Source of the DNA: Pseudomonas paraeruginosa PA7
GTDB taxonomy: Bacteria; Pseudomonadota; Gammaproteobacteria; Pseudomonadales; Pseudomonadaceae
Assembly: GCF_000017205.1 (NCBI RefSeq)
Contig: NC_009656.1
Coordinates: 1,740,001 to 1,804,000 of the forward strand
Reading direction: 5' to 3'
Length of the DNA: 64,000 nt
Below the pieces are notes generated by a model. It made no database searches and was not told where the DNA came from. It worked only from the letters and a program-made list of their open reading frames with translations. This document shows, one piece after another, positions 35,631 to 44,869 of the stretch; positions within the stretch are counted from its first letter, which is position 1, and every line of letters starts with the position of its first letter. The position numbers were made by a program, and so were the translations under genes.

Positions 35631-36892
35631 GGCCTCGGCTCCGCGGCGGGCATCCGCATCAGCGGATGGCTGTCGCGCACGCCGGGCGAGCGCACCACCG
35701 GGAAGGCGCGCTGGACCCAGCGCAGCAGCTCGATGCTCGGGCTGTTCAACAGCAGGCGTACCTGCGGGTACAGCCAGATCAGCCGGTCGACGTTGTCGTT
35801 GGGCTCGTAGGCGACGTCGCCGAGACCGTCGTCGTCGCGGTCCCAGCCCAGGTAGTCGCTCCAGTAGTTGCCGCGGCCGTCGGCGGACCACTCCTGCTCG
35901 CGGCTGGCGACGTACTTGACCTGCTGGCGGTTGCCTATGAAGGCGTTGCCGGCGATGCGATTGTCCTCCGAGCCGGCGGTGAGGTGGATGCCCAGGGCGC
36001 TGTCGGCGAAGCTGTTGCCTTCGATGCGGTTGAACAGCGAGTTGTAGATGAACAGCGCCTTGCCCTCGGCGCCGGAGATCATCGCGTCGCCGGTGCTGCC
36101 GCTGCGCACGCCTTCGACGCGGTTGCCGGCCAGGGTCGAGTAGGTGATGTAGTTCATCAGGATGCCGTAGTTCTCGTCGTCGATGGAGCGGTTGCCGGTC
36201 ACGGTCAGCTTGCGGCTCTGCATCAGTGCGTAGCCGGTACGGGTGCGCCGGGTCAGGTTGTCGGTCACCCGGCTGTTGTGGGTGAACATGTAGTGCACGC
36301 CGTAGCGCAGGTCCTCGAAGCGGTTGGCTTCGATGCTGCTGTCGTTGGAGGTGTCGATGTAGACCCCGTCGCGGGTATGGCTGACCCGGTTGCCGCGGAC
36401 CAGGGCGTCCTTCACCGCATAGAGGTGGATGCCGTTGCCGCGATCCTGGGAGCGCACGCTTTGGTCGCCCTCGATGCGGTTGTCGAGCACCTGCGCGCCC
36501 ACCGTGGCGTCGAGCCAGACGCCGAAGCCCGCGCCGCGCAGGTCGTTGCCGCGAATCACGGCGCCGCTGGCGGCCTTGCCGACGAAGATCGCGGCGTCGA
36601 GTTCGGTCAGGTTGCGCCCCCAGTTGCGCAGCCGGCAGCCCTCGACGGTGATCCCGGGGCTGGTCAGGGTCAGCAGGCTGCCGTGGCCGCCGCCGTCCAG
36701 TTCGGCGCCGGCCTCGCAGCGTAGGTGCAGCGGTCGGTCGATGACGAAGTTGCCGGCGTAGCGGCCCGCCGCCAGGCTCCAGCGGCCATCGCCGTCGGCC
36801 CGCAGCGGCAGGCCGTCGACCGGCTCCGCGCGGGCCGTGGCGACGCCGAGCAGGAGCAGGGCGAGGAGCGGCCCCGCCCGGCGCCCGGCCAT
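35627..36892 (-). CDS. nosD: NosD, periplasmic beta-helix protein for NosZ maturation, 421 aa
   Basis: A signal peptide ([16 protein letters not shown]) is followed by a right-handed parallel beta-helix (CASH domain): repeated G-N-x-I/V/F turns such as [38 protein letters not shown] and [18 protein letters not shown]. It contacts apo-NosZ and the NosFY transporter. The ATG at 36892 has no clear ribosome site. A TTG at 36913, behind AAAAGG and overlapping the nosZ stop, is an alternative start adding seven residues; coupling to nosZ translation is likely either way. Confidence 0.93.
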   Translation of the reverse strand: MAGRRAGPLLALLLLGVATARAEPVDGLPLRADGDGRWSLAAGRYAGNFVIDRPLHLRCEAGAELDGGGHGSLLTLTSPGITVEGCRLRNWGRNLTELDAAIFVGKAASGAVIRGNDLRGAGFGVWLDATVGAQVLDNRIEGDQSVRSQDRGNGIHLYAVKDALVRGNRVSHTRDGVYIDTSNDSSIEANRFEDLRYGVHYMFTHNSRVTDNLTRRTRTGYALMQSRKLTVTGNRSIDDENYGILMNYITYSTLAGNRVEGVRSGSTGDAMISGAEGKALFIYNSLFNRIEGNSFADSALGIHLTAGSEDNRIAGNAFIGNRQQVKYVASREQEWSADGRGNYWSDYLGWDRDDDGLGDVAYEPNDNVDRLIWLYPQVRLLLNSPSIELLRWVQRAFPVVRSPGVRDSHPLMRMPAAEPRP

Positions 36893-36909
36893 CGACCGCG
36901 CGGCGTGGC

Positions 36910-38820
36910 TCAAGCCTTTTCCACCAGCATCCGCCCGCACATTTCCATGTGCAGGGCGTGGCAGAACCAGCTGCAGTAGTACCAGTGCACCCCGGGCTTG
37001 TCGGCAACGAAGGTGATCGACGAGGTCTGTTGCGGGCTGATCTCCATGCAGACGCCGTGGTTGACCATGACGAAGCCGTGGGTCACGTCCTCGATCTCGT
37101 CGAGGTTGGTGATGGTCACGGTGACTTCGTCGCCCTGCTTCACCTTGAACTCGGTGAGGCCGAAGGAGGGCGCCATCGAGACCATGTAGACGCGGACCTT
37201 GTTGCCGTCGCGGATGACCTTGTTGTCCTTCATCAGGTCGATGCCGTCCTGTTCCGCGCGCTTGACCGTCTCGGCGAAGAACGGGTCCTTGCGGTCCCAG
37301 ATCTTGCGGGTCTTGATCTGGTCGCGGCGGGCGAGGATGCAATCGTGCGGTTCGGCGAAGGTCGGGCCGTCGTGGACCAGTTTCATCTCCTCGCCGGAAA
37401 TGTCGATCAACTGGTCGTTCTCCGGGTGCAGCGGACCGGTGGGCAGGAAGCGGTCCTTGGAGAACTTGCTGAGCACCACGATCCACTTGCCGTCGGCTTC
37501 GCTGGTCTCGCACAGGGTGGCGTGGTTGTGCCCCGGCTGGTACTGCACGTCGAGTTTCTGGCGGATGTAGTCGACCTTCTCGCCCTTGTAGGCGCGCACT
37601 GCGTCGGCCAGGTTCCACTTCACCAGCTGGCTGTCGATGAACAGCGTGGTGTAGGCGTTGCCTCGGCCATCGAAGGTGGTGTGCAGTGGGCCGAGGCCCA
37701 GTTCCGGCTCGCCCACCACCACGTCGCGCGGGTCGGCCAGCTTGCCGGCGAACAGGTCGGCGAGGCGCTCGATGGCGATCATGGTGCAGGTCGGCGAGAG
37801 CTTGCCGTTGGCGATGAAGTACTTGCCGTCCGGCGAGGTGTTCAGCCCGTGGGGGTTCTTCGGTACCGGGATGTAGCGGGTCACCGGGCTGTCCTTGCCG
37901 TCCTTGCGCCGGCCGTCGACCACCGGCACCTTCGAGTCGCCGAGGGTGACGAAGCGCCCGGCCTTGATCTCGGCCTCGATGCGCGGGATGTCGAACACCA
38001 CCACCCAGTCGCGCTCGTTGCGCATCATGCCGCCGAGGTCGACGGCCTTCTCCGAGTTGTAGCAGGTGGAGGCGGCGAACCTGCCGCTGTAGTCCATGTC
38101 GGTGTTGTCGAGGTTGCCGTCGACGATCACCTGCCAGGCCACCTCCATGGTCTCGGCGTCGATGGCGTTGTACAGGGTGAAGGCGTTGTCGCCGGACAGG
38201 TCGAAGGTCGAGCCGTCGTTGGGATGGGGAATGATGAACTCGGCGTTGCAGAACACGTAGCGGGTGTGCGGCACCTTCTGCAGGCGCAGGCCGTGGATCG
38301 CCTGGACGTTGGGGATGGTGACGATGCGGTCGCATTTCATGACGTCCAGGCGGATGCGCGCGACCCGGCTGTTGGCCTTGTCGTTGATGAACAGGTACTT
38401 GCCGTCGTACTTGCCGTCGGTCATCGAGATGTGCGGATGGTGGCAGTCGCCGTTGAGGAAGCGCGCGCCGTCGCCGAGCACCCGCTTGCTCTCGTTGGTC
38501 AGGCCCCAGCCGGTGGCCGAGTCGACGTTGAACACCGGGATGCGCATCAGCTCGCGCATCGACGGCACGCCGAGCACGCGTACTTCGCCGGAATGCCCGC
38601 CGCTCCAGAACCCGTAGTACTCATCGAGTTCTCCGGGGGCCACCTCGGCCTTGCTGCGCTCGCCCTTGCCGGCGGCCCGGGCCTCGCGGCCGACCACCGC
38701 GCTGCCCAGGGCGCCGGCGCCGACCAGGGCGGCGGCTCCGGTCAGCGCCGAGGCGCCGAGGAAGCCGCGGCGGTTCAGGCCGTGGGTTTCTTCGTGGGGG
38801 CTTTTCGTGTCGTCGCTCAT
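36910..38820 (-). CDS. nosZ: Nitrous oxide reductase NosZ, 636 aa
   Basis: Clade I NosZ, reducing N2O to N2 in the periplasm. The twin-arginine signal [13 protein letters not shown] marks Tat export in folded form. The seven-bladed propeller (about 60-500) holds the CuZ His residues ([20 protein letters not shown] and [20 protein letters not shown] are two of the sites). The C-terminal cupredoxin domain has the CuA site [19 protein letters not shown]. Length is normal. It follows nosR by 42 bp in the operon, behind a DNR/ANR-type box. Confidence 0.97.
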   Translation of the reverse strand: MSDDTKSPHEETHGLNRRGFLGASALTGAAALVGAGALGSAVVGREARAAGKGERSKAEVAPGELDEYYGFWSGGHSGEVRVLGVPSMRELMRIPVFNVDSATGWGLTNESKRVLGDGARFLNGDCHHPHISMTDGKYDGKYLFINDKANSRVARIRLDVMKCDRIVTIPNVQAIHGLRLQKVPHTRYVFCNAEFIIPHPNDGSTFDLSGDNAFTLYNAIDAETMEVAWQVIVDGNLDNTDMDYSGRFAASTCYNSEKAVDLGGMMRNERDWVVVFDIPRIEAEIKAGRFVTLGDSKVPVVDGRRKDGKDSPVTRYIPVPKNPHGLNTSPDGKYFIANGKLSPTCTMIAIERLADLFAGKLADPRDVVVGEPELGLGPLHTTFDGRGNAYTTLFIDSQLVKWNLADAVRAYKGEKVDYIRQKLDVQYQPGHNHATLCETSEADGKWIVVLSKFSKDRFLPTGPLHPENDQLIDISGEEMKLVHDGPTFAEPHDCILARRDQIKTRKIWDRKDPFFAETVKRAEQDGIDLMKDNKVIRDGNKVRVYMVSMAPSFGLTEFKVKQGDEVTVTITNLDEIEDVTHGFVMVNHGVCMEISPQQTSSITFVADKPGVHWYYCSWFCHALHMEMCGRMLVEKA

Positions 38821-38862
38821 CTCGTGTCGTCCTCAAGGGCAGTCAGGGGAAAGGGAGCCAGG

Positions 38863-41019
38863 TCAGAGGTTCTCCGCGGGTATCCGCGCGTTGTCCGCCG
38901 GCGCGCTCTTCGCGCGCTTCTTGCGCTTGTTCACCAGCGGCGGGCACTTGTCCTGGTCGTGGTAGGTCATCTGGCAGTCGAGGCAGTAGTGGCATTCGTT
39001 GGCCTCGATGCGGCCGTCGGGATGGATCGCCTGGATCTCGCATTCGCGGGCACAGAGCTGGCAGGGCTTGCCGCATTCCGCGCGGCGCTTGAGCCAGTCG
39101 AACAGGCGCGCCTTGGCCGGTATCGCCAGGGCCGCGCCCAGCGGGCAGAGGTAGCGGCAATAGACCTTGCGGGTGAACAGGTTGACCGCCAGCAGCGCGA
39201 CGGCGTAGGCGACGAACCACCACTGGCGGTCGAAGCCGAGGGTGATGGCGGTCTTGAACGGCTCCACTTCCGCCGCCTGCTCGGCCAGCGCCAGGGATTC
39301 CAGGGACAGGCCGAAGAGCACCAGCAGGATGATGTACTTGATCGCCCAGAGCCGCTCGTGCACGGCGAACGGCACCTGGAACTGCGGCACGTGGAGCTTG
39401 CGCGCGAGTTCGTTGAGCAGTTCCTGCAGCGCGCCGAACGGGCACAGCCAGCCGCAGAACACGCCGCGGCCCCAGAGCAGCAGGCTGGCCGCGGTGAAGG
39501 TCCAGAGGATGAACAGCAGCGGGTCGCTGAGGAACAGCTCCCAGCGGAAGCCTTCGAACAGCGCGTGGACGAAGGTCAGCACGTTGACCACCGACAGCTG
39601 GCCGAGGCTGTACCAGCCCAGGTAGACCAGGGTGAACGCCAGGTAGACGGTACGCAGTCGTTGCATCAGGCGCGGCCGTCGCACCAGGCGGTCCTGGAGG
39701 AAGAGGATCGCCAGGAGCAGGACGAGGGCGGTACAGAGGACCCCGACCTGGAAACTCTTCTGGTACCAGACCCGCAGCCACAGCGGCCGGGCGGCCTCTT
39801 CCAGGGCGGCCAGCTCCTCCGCCGTTGGCTGCGGCCGTTCCAGGTATTGCTCGGGCGTCTGGCAGGCCAGCTCGAAGCTGGTGAATACCCCCGCCACCGG
39901 GCCGGTCTGGCGCCGCACGAGCAACTCCAGGGTCCAGGGCGAGCCCGGATCGAAACGTTGGCTGGCGCGGGCGACGAAGATCGCCATCTCGCGGAACTCC
40001 GGCATGCCTTCGGCGTAGACGTCCGACAGGCGCTGGTAGTCGAGGTCGCGGAAGCTGATGATGTCGCCGAACTGGCGCAGTTGGACCCGATCGAAGATGC
40101 CGCCGCGCACGTAGCCGGAACCCTTGAAGGAATACTCGCCATCGCCGAGCACGACGAAGGCGTATTCGCCTGGCTTCAGCGACGCCATCAGTTCGCGGTA
40201 CTGGTTGTCGCCGAGCAGGCTGCGGCCCACCGCGGGAGGGTTGAGCAGGGCGCTGTAGAGATCGATGAACGGCTCGTCGCGGTGCGCCGCGTCGGCTTCG
40301 CCGATGCCTTCGGCCTCGCTGCCCTTGAAGGCGTCGTCGATCTGCCCGCGACTCAACTGAAGGCGACGGATCGCGCCGTTGCCGAGCAATTCGCTCCAGC
40401 TCGCCGTCGCTGCCGGTTGCTGGCGCACCTGCGCCGGCTTGGGCCGCACATTGCCGCGGTCCTCGAGCAGGCCGAGGGAAACCGCCACCGTATGCGCGGC
40501 GCGCATGACGATCTCGTTGACCACCATCACCGTCACCGTGGCGCCGCTCACCGCGTCGACGGTCACCGCCTGCGGGTCGCTGGAGCGGCCGACCACCACC
40601 CGCTGGTCGGCGTGCACGCCGGCGTACCTGGCGCTGAAGGCGTGCAGCTTCTCTTCCGGGATGCCGATCAGCAGGATCGGTTCGTGGTGTTCGAGGACGT
40701 AGGCGTCGCGGATCACCGCCTGAGGATCGAGGATCACCTGCAGGTTGATCGGCTTGCCGGAATAGGCCGGGATGTCGGTGACGCGGAGGGTCTGGAAGGC
40801 GTAGCCGAGGGTTTCCTCGCCCTTGCTCAGGCGGCGTACGCCGTAGTCGCCTTCGGGATCGCCGATCCGCTCGACCGCGGGGAATACCTGGGCGATGCGC
40901 AGACGCTCCAGCTCGCCGAGTTCGGCAGCCTGGGCGGCGAGGCCGGCCAGCAGGAGCATCCAGGCGAAGACACACCGCCACGATCCGGCGGAAAAACGAA
41001 GGGCGCGCATAGGTTCCAT
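38863..41019 (-). CDS. nosR: NosR, membrane flavo-iron-sulfur protein, 718 aa
   Basis: A signal/first helix is followed by a periplasmic FMN-binding domain (residues about 80-190) with the covalent-flavin motif VDAVSGATVTVMVVNEIV. Membrane helices come next, with CGWLCPFGALQEL and CRYLCPLGAALAI (CxxxCP), and then a cytoplasmic ferredoxin part (CGKPCQLCARECEIQAIHPD, CHYCLDCQMTYHDQDKCP). NosR supplies electrons for NosZ activity and is needed for nos expression. I start at the ATG read at 41019; another at 41010 is close. A DNR/ANR box lies 112 bp upstream. Confidence 0.95.
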   Translation of the reverse strand: MEPMRALRFSAGSWRCVFAWMLLLAGLAAQAAELGELERLRIAQVFPAVERIGDPEGDYGVRRLSKGEETLGYAFQTLRVTDIPAYSGKPINLQVILDPQAVIRDAYVLEHHEPILLIGIPEEKLHAFSARYAGVHADQRVVVGRSSDPQAVTVDAVSGATVTVMVVNEIVMRAAHTVAVSLGLLEDRGNVRPKPAQVRQQPAATASWSELLGNGAIRRLQLSRGQIDDAFKGSEAEGIGEADAAHRDEPFIDLYSALLNPPAVGRSLLGDNQYRELMASLKPGEYAFVVLGDGEYSFKGSGYVRGGIFDRVQLRQFGDIISFRDLDYQRLSDVYAEGMPEFREMAIFVARASQRFDPGSPWTLELLVRRQTGPVAGVFTSFELACQTPEQYLERPQPTAEELAALEEAARPLWLRVWYQKSFQVGVLCTALVLLLAILFLQDRLVRRPRLMQRLRTVYLAFTLVYLGWYSLGQLSVVNVLTFVHALFEGFRWELFLSDPLLFILWTFTAASLLLWGRGVFCGWLCPFGALQELLNELARKLHVPQFQVPFAVHERLWAIKYIILLVLFGLSLESLALAEQAAEVEPFKTAITLGFDRQWWFVAYAVALLAVNLFTRKVYCRYLCPLGAALAIPAKARLFDWLKRRAECGKPCQLCARECEIQAIHPDGRIEANECHYCLDCQMTYHDQDKCPPLVNKRKKRAKSAPADNARIPAENL

Positions 41020-41130
41020 CTACTACTGGCTACCGGCGAAAAAAGGGACGCCGCGCTGCGGTGGGGTCTGCGCCTGGCGGTGGAATCGCTTCCGTTGCCG
41101 GATGCTAGGAGGGGCGGGTGCGGAACGCGC

Positions 41131-41144
41131 TTGATGAAAGTCAA
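41131..41144 (-). promoter_or_regulatory. DNR/ANR (FNR-type) box upstream of nosR
   Basis: Plus-strand TTGATGAAAGTCAA (minus TTGACTTTCATCAA) matches TTGAT-N4-ATCAA in all but one position. A TAGCAT -10-like element (minus) at 41102-41107 lies at the spacing expected for a class II FNR promoter with the box centred near -41.5. It gives anaerobic/NO control of the nos operon. Confidence 0.8.
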
Positions 41145-41187
41145 GAAGTGCGGATGAGGAGCAAGCGAGGTCGCTGGCAGTGCGTCT

Positions 41188-41211
41188 CCCCTCTCCCTTC
41201 AGGGAGAGGGG
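41188..41211. terminator. Hairpin in the nosR / VOC gene gap
   Basis: CCCCTCTCCC (41188-41197), loop TTCA, GGGAGAGGGG (41202-41211): a 10-bp stem 19 bp after the VOC stop. No T-run on the minus side. This CCCTCTCCC/GGGAGAGGG hairpin type recurs in Pseudomonas intergenic regions; its role is unclear. Confidence 0.55.
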
Positions 41212-41229
41212 GAAAGGGCTGCCCGAGGC

Positions 41230-41643
41230 TCAGGCCAGGCGTTGCCCGGATACCGCTGGATGGTACAGCGGCTGCACCTTGTTGCCCGCCGGGTCGAGCA
41301 GGTGGAAGCTGCGCGCGCCGTCGCCATGGTCGAAGGGTTGGTCGAGCAGGGTCACGCCCAGCGCCTTCAGGTAACGGTACCAGGCCTCCAGTTCCTCCAC
41401 GCTGTCGACGACGAAGCCGTAGTGGTCCATGGTCTGCAGGCCGTTGCTGGCGGCGTGGGCGCGGCCGAGGGACAGGTTGTCGTTGCCGCAGGTGAGATAC
41501 ACCAGGTCTTCGTTGGCGTGGTTCAGCACTTCCATGCCCAGCACGTCGACATAGAAGCGCTCGCATTCTTCCAGGTTGGGCACCAGCAGGGCGAGGTGAC
41601 GCAGGCCGTTGAGGCGGGAGGGGCGGGCAGGGCGGTCGGACAT
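41230..41643 (-). CDS. VOC-family (glyoxalase/dioxygenase-like) protein, 137 aa
   Basis: One vicinal-oxygen-chelate domain with two beta-alpha-beta-beta-beta units. LRHLALLVPNLEECERFYVD (first metal His in RHLAL) and VLGMEVLN form unit one; TMDHYGFVVDSVEELEAWYR and SFHLLDPAGNKVQPLY (with the Asp/Glu-type DPxGN motif) form unit two. Metal-dependent ring cleavage, glyoxalase or fosfomycin-type activity are all possible. It is divergent from a monooxygenase-like gene with only 60 bp between, which holds a palindromic operator. Confidence 0.85.
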   Translation of the reverse strand: MSDRPARPSRLNGLRHLALLVPNLEECERFYVDVLGMEVLNHANEDLVYLTCGNDNLSLGRAHAASNGLQTMDHYGFVVDSVEELEAWYRYLKALGVTLLDQPFDHGDGARSFHLLDPAGNKVQPLYHPAVSGQRLA

Positions 41644-41659
41644 GGGCTTGCTTCCTTTT

Positions 41660-41669
41660 TTGTATACAA
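41660..41669. promoter_or_regulatory. Palindromic operator TTGTATACAA in a divergent promoter
   Basis: A perfect 10-bp palindrome, like the TNGTNNACNA core of GntR/FadR-type sites, centred in the 60-bp gap between the VOC gene and the monooxygenase-like gene. The surrounding gap is AT-rich, unlike its neighbours. The two ribosome sites (AAAGGAAG on each strand) are mirror images. The regulator is not encoded next to it. Confidence 0.55.
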
Positions 41670-41703
41670 TAATTTTGTAAATCTAAAACAAAAGGAAGTT
41701 TCC

Positions 41704-42006
41704 GTGTACTGCATCTTTATCAAGACCCGCCTCCGGCCCGGCTGTGCCGAGGCCTTCATCGATGCCATCCAGGTCAACGCCGCCGCTTCCGTGTCCACCG
41801 AGCCCGGCTGCCTGGTGTTCGACGTTTCCCGCGACCGACAGGACCCTGACCTGGTCTATCTGTACGAGATCTATCGCGATGACGCGGCCTACGAGGCGCA
41901 CACCCGCACCGCGCATTTCCGCGACAGCCGGCCGTTGGTCGAGCCGCTGATCCTCGAGCAGGAAGTCTTCGAAAGCGATGCGCTGGCGCTCAATCCGCTG
42001 CGCTGA
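41704..42006 (+). CDS. Antibiotic biosynthesis monooxygenase (ABM/YgiN)-like protein, 100 aa
   Basis: A ferredoxin-like fold: IFIKTRLRPGCAEAFIDAIQ, AAASVSTEPGCLVFDVSRDR, VYLYEIYRDDAAYEAHTRTA, HFRDSRPLVEPLI, with the EPGC and YExYxDxxAYExH patterns usual for ABM proteins. These are dimeric oxygenases of quinones or related compounds. The start is GTG at 41704 behind AAAGGAAG; no ATG fits. It shares a divergent promoter with the VOC gene, which suggests a joint step in an aromatic or quinone detoxification route (inference). Confidence 0.85.
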   Translation: MYCIFIKTRLRPGCAEAFIDAIQVNAAASVSTEPGCLVFDVSRDRQDPDLVYLYEIYRDDAAYEAHTRTAHFRDSRPLVEPLILEQEVFESDALALNPLR

Positions 42007-42012
42007 AAAGGC

Positions 42013-42741
42013 TCAGCTGCCGCGGGCGACGTCGAGCACGCGGATCAGGTCCGGACGCGGGTAGTGCCAATGCACGTCGAGGTCCCACAGGCGCACCCCG
42101 TAGCGGCGCCCGGGCTCCGGCTTCTGGTAGGCCGGACGCGGATCCTGGGCCAGGCATTGCTCGATCAGCTCGGCCACCGGCTGCTCCAGGCGCTGGCCGT
42201 GCTCGTGGGCCTGGCGCCGCGCCTGGTCGCTCCATTCCACGGCGATGCCCGGTGGCGGCGCGGCGGCGATGCCGTTGCGGGCATCGGCCACGGCGTCGGC
42301 GTAGGGGACGTAGGGCTTGATGTCGAGCACCGGGGTGCCGTCGAGCAGGTCGATCCCGGACAGCCACAGGCGCCCCGGCTCGAAGCGTTCCAGGCGTACC
42401 ACCGACTGACCGATGCCGTTCGGCCGGTGGGTGGCGCGGGTGGCGAAGACCCCCAGCGAGCGGTTGCCGCCCAGGCGCGGTGGGCGCACCTTCAGCCGCG
42501 GCTTGTCTTCCAGGGCCTGGTGGAAGAGGAACAGCAGCCAGACGTGGCTGACCTGCTCCAGGCCTTCCAGCGCTTCCGCCTGGTCGAACGGCGGCAGCAG
42601 TTCCAGCGTCCCCCGCGCCGCCGGCGCGAGCAGGGGCTGGCGCGGGATGGCGAACTTCTCCATGAAGCAGGAACGGATGTGGCCGATGGGGGAGACGCTG
42701 TGGGTCATGGCGATGGGCGCAGAACGGTAGGGGACCGCCAT
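42013..42741 (-). CDS. trmO: TrmO/TsaA-like tRNA-t6A37 N6-methyltransferase, 242 aa
   Basis: The N-terminal UPF0066/TsaA barrel: PIGHIRSCFMEKFAIPRQP, ARGTLELLPPFDQAEALEGL, VRPPRLGGNRSLGVFATRAT, HRPNGIGQSVVRLERF (the RPNxIG motif) and LDIKPYVPYADAV. The C-terminal part carries EPGRRYGVRLWDLDVHWHY. It methylates N6 of t6A37 in tRNA-Thr using SAM. I use the ATG at 42741, only 1 bp after the upstream stop (TAA-T-ATG coupling); a second ATG at 42708 matches the usual family N-terminus. It is co-directional with a DUF2784 gene. Confidence 0.88.
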   Translation of the reverse strand: MAVPYRSAPIAMTHSVSPIGHIRSCFMEKFAIPRQPLLAPAARGTLELLPPFDQAEALEGLEQVSHVWLLFLFHQALEDKPRLKVRPPRLGGNRSLGVFATRATHRPNGIGQSVVRLERFEPGRLWLSGIDLLDGTPVLDIKPYVPYADAVADARNGIAAAPPPGIAVEWSDQARRQAHEHGQRLEQPVAELIEQCLAQDPRPAYQKPEPGRRYGVRLWDLDVHWHYPRPDLIRVLDVARGS

Positions 42742-42742
42742 A

Positions 42743-43111
42743 TTACCCGGCGCGCCGCCGACGCCGCAGCAGGTACAGGTAGACGACCAGGTTGAGCAGC
42801 AGCACGATGCCGCCGAGCATCCACTGCAGTGCCGGGGTCAGGCCGGCGGGGTAGATCAGCGGCAGCAGGTAATGCTCGACGAAGCCGCCGTCGTAGCCGG
42901 CGTCCCCGGCGGCATGGCGCAGGCGGTTTTCCCAGGGGGTCAGCGGGCACAGCAGGCCGAGGAACTCCACCGCGCAGCCCCAGGCCACCGCCGGCAGGTG
43001 CAGCCAGGCCAGGCGTGGCCAGCGCAACAGCAGCAGGCCGCCGAACAGAACGAAGAGGATGAAGCCCAGGTGCAGCCAGACCAGGGCGTCGGCGGCCAGG
43101 CGATAGCTCAT
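42743..43111 (-). CDS. DUF2784 membrane protein, 122 aa
   Basis: Three or four helices (LVWLHLGFILFVLFGGLLLL, LAWLHLPAVAWGCAVEFLGL, MLGGIVLLLNLVVYLYLL) with the family markers WLHLGFILFVLFG, CPLTPWENRLR and GGFVEHYLLPLIYP. Function unknown. The stop precedes the trmO start by 1 bp; the two are surely translated from one mRNA. There is a 181-bp gap upstream to the amrZ stop. Confidence 0.85.
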   Translation of the reverse strand: MSYRLAADALVWLHLGFILFVLFGGLLLLRWPRLAWLHLPAVAWGCAVEFLGLLCPLTPWENRLRHAAGDAGYDGGFVEHYLLPLIYPAGLTPALQWMLGGIVLLLNLVVYLYLLRRRRRAG

Positions 43112-43237
43112 TCGGCTCTCCAGGGGGCGGACCCCGCGCGCTCCCGCGTGGCGTAGAAGCGGTATCCGCCGCGGCTACAGGGTCGGCGGATAACCGTTCT
43201 GCGATTGTTCGCCTAGATCATGGTCTGGCCATATATA

Positions 43238-43261
43238 AAGAAAAAGCCGGCGAATGCCGGC
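43238..43261 (-). terminator. Terminator of amrZ
   Basis: On the minus strand: GCCGGC, loop ATTC, GCCGGC (43246-43261), followed by TTTTTCTTT (43237-43245). A classical intrinsic terminator 32 bp after the amrZ stop. Confidence 0.85.
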
Positions 43262-43292
43262 CATTTCGAGCGAGACGCGTGGGCTTCGGCGC

Positions 43293-43619
43293 TCAGGCCT
43301 GGGCCAGTTCCGCATCGTGTGCGATCAGGGCGACCAGCGCGTTCTGCTGACGGTGGGTCAACTGGCGGAAACGCTGCAGCAGCTCGCGCTCGTGCAGGCT
43401 GAGTTCCGGGCTGTCCAGGCGAACACCGAGATTGTCTTGCAGCGCCCCTTCTTGGAGCAGGCTCTGCTCGAGTCGGGCGATGATCTCGGAGTTCATGCTG
43501 CGGTGATGGCTGCGAGCGACTTCTGCGATCTGCTCACGCATGCCTTCAGGCAGACGAACGACGAATTTGTCAGCGGTACGGCTGGAGTAGGTAGGAGTTG
43601 CCTGTTTCAGTGGGCGCAT
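43293..43619 (-). CDS. amrZ: Ribbon-helix-helix regulator AmrZ (AlgZ), 108 aa
   Basis: A short flexible N-terminus ([15 protein letters not shown]) precedes an Arc/MetJ RHH domain ([39 protein letters not shown]; residues about 17-65) and a C-terminal tetramerisation tail ([20 protein letters not shown]). AmrZ activates alginate genes and represses flagellar, c-di-GMP and other genes in Pseudomonas. The sequence looks identical to the known protein as far as I remember. It is divergent from phnC, with 361 bp between. Confidence 0.95.
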
Positions 43620-43679
43620 ACATTGAACCTGTAGAGTCAGGGAAAAGCGGTGCCGAGGAAGCGTTCATTGTTCTCGGGC

Positions 43680-43707
43680 CTATGACCACGATTTCCGCTA
43701 GCCGTTC
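43680..43707 (-). promoter_or_regulatory. Candidate AlgU (sigma-22) promoter of amrZ
   Basis: On the minus strand GAACGG (43702-43707), 16 bp, TCATAG (43680-43685), compared with the AlgU pattern GAACTT-N16-TCTGA. AmrZ is known to need AlgU, but this match is only partial. Confidence 0.3.
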
Positions 43708-43866
43708 AGTCTGTCATTTCGGAAACAACAATTAGTTGACGTCAATTGTGCGTTGCGTGACGGCGTTTTGCCAGTACCAGCTATCCGAAATGCGAGCAAC
43801 TCAGCAAAAACCCAGTTTGTTACTGGGTTACCGGGATGGCCTTCCCATCACCGCCCGTTCAACGGA

Positions 43867-43884
43867 TTGTCACCCGACTGTCAT
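43867..43884 (+). promoter_or_regulatory. PhoB (Pho) box of the phn operon
   Basis: TTGTCAC-CCGA-CTGTCAT: two 7-bp direct repeats spaced by 4 bp, matching CTGTNAT-N4-CTGTNAT in all but two positions. A further CTGACAC at 43900-43906 stands in the same 11-bp phase, 10 bp before a TATCTT -10 element (43917-43922). It gives phosphate-starvation control. Confidence 0.85.
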
Positions 43885-43980
43885 CGCCGCTTCACTGGCC
43901 TGACACAGACTCCTCCTATCTTGGTCTACACCAGATGGCGTCGCTGGCGCCTTCGTGCAACCTATCGAGAGGGGAGAGCG

Positions 43981-44817
<837 letters not shown>

Positions 44818-44869
44818 CGTCATTCGGAACGCATAGAAACCCGCCAAACCCTGCCCAGGAGTTCTCTCC

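Larger units (their letters stand above)
43620..43980. other. 361-bp intergenic region, amrZ/phnC divergent promoters
   Basis: It holds the PhoB box for phnC (43867-43884) and a candidate AlgU-type promoter for amrZ. AT content rises around 43720-43750 (AACAACAATTAGTTGAC), a likely DNA-bending or AmrZ self-binding stretch. No ORF above noise and no repeat element seen. Confidence 0.6.

Noticed and set aside
36949..41157. 1402-codon open frame on the plus strand
   Set aside because: It lies antisense to nosZ and nosR, has Val/Ala/His/Asp-rich shadow composition, and no ribosome site; both minus-strand genes are certain.
41188..41211. Repeat unit of a CRISPR or REP array
   Set aside because: Only one copy of the hairpin in the region and no regular spacing.
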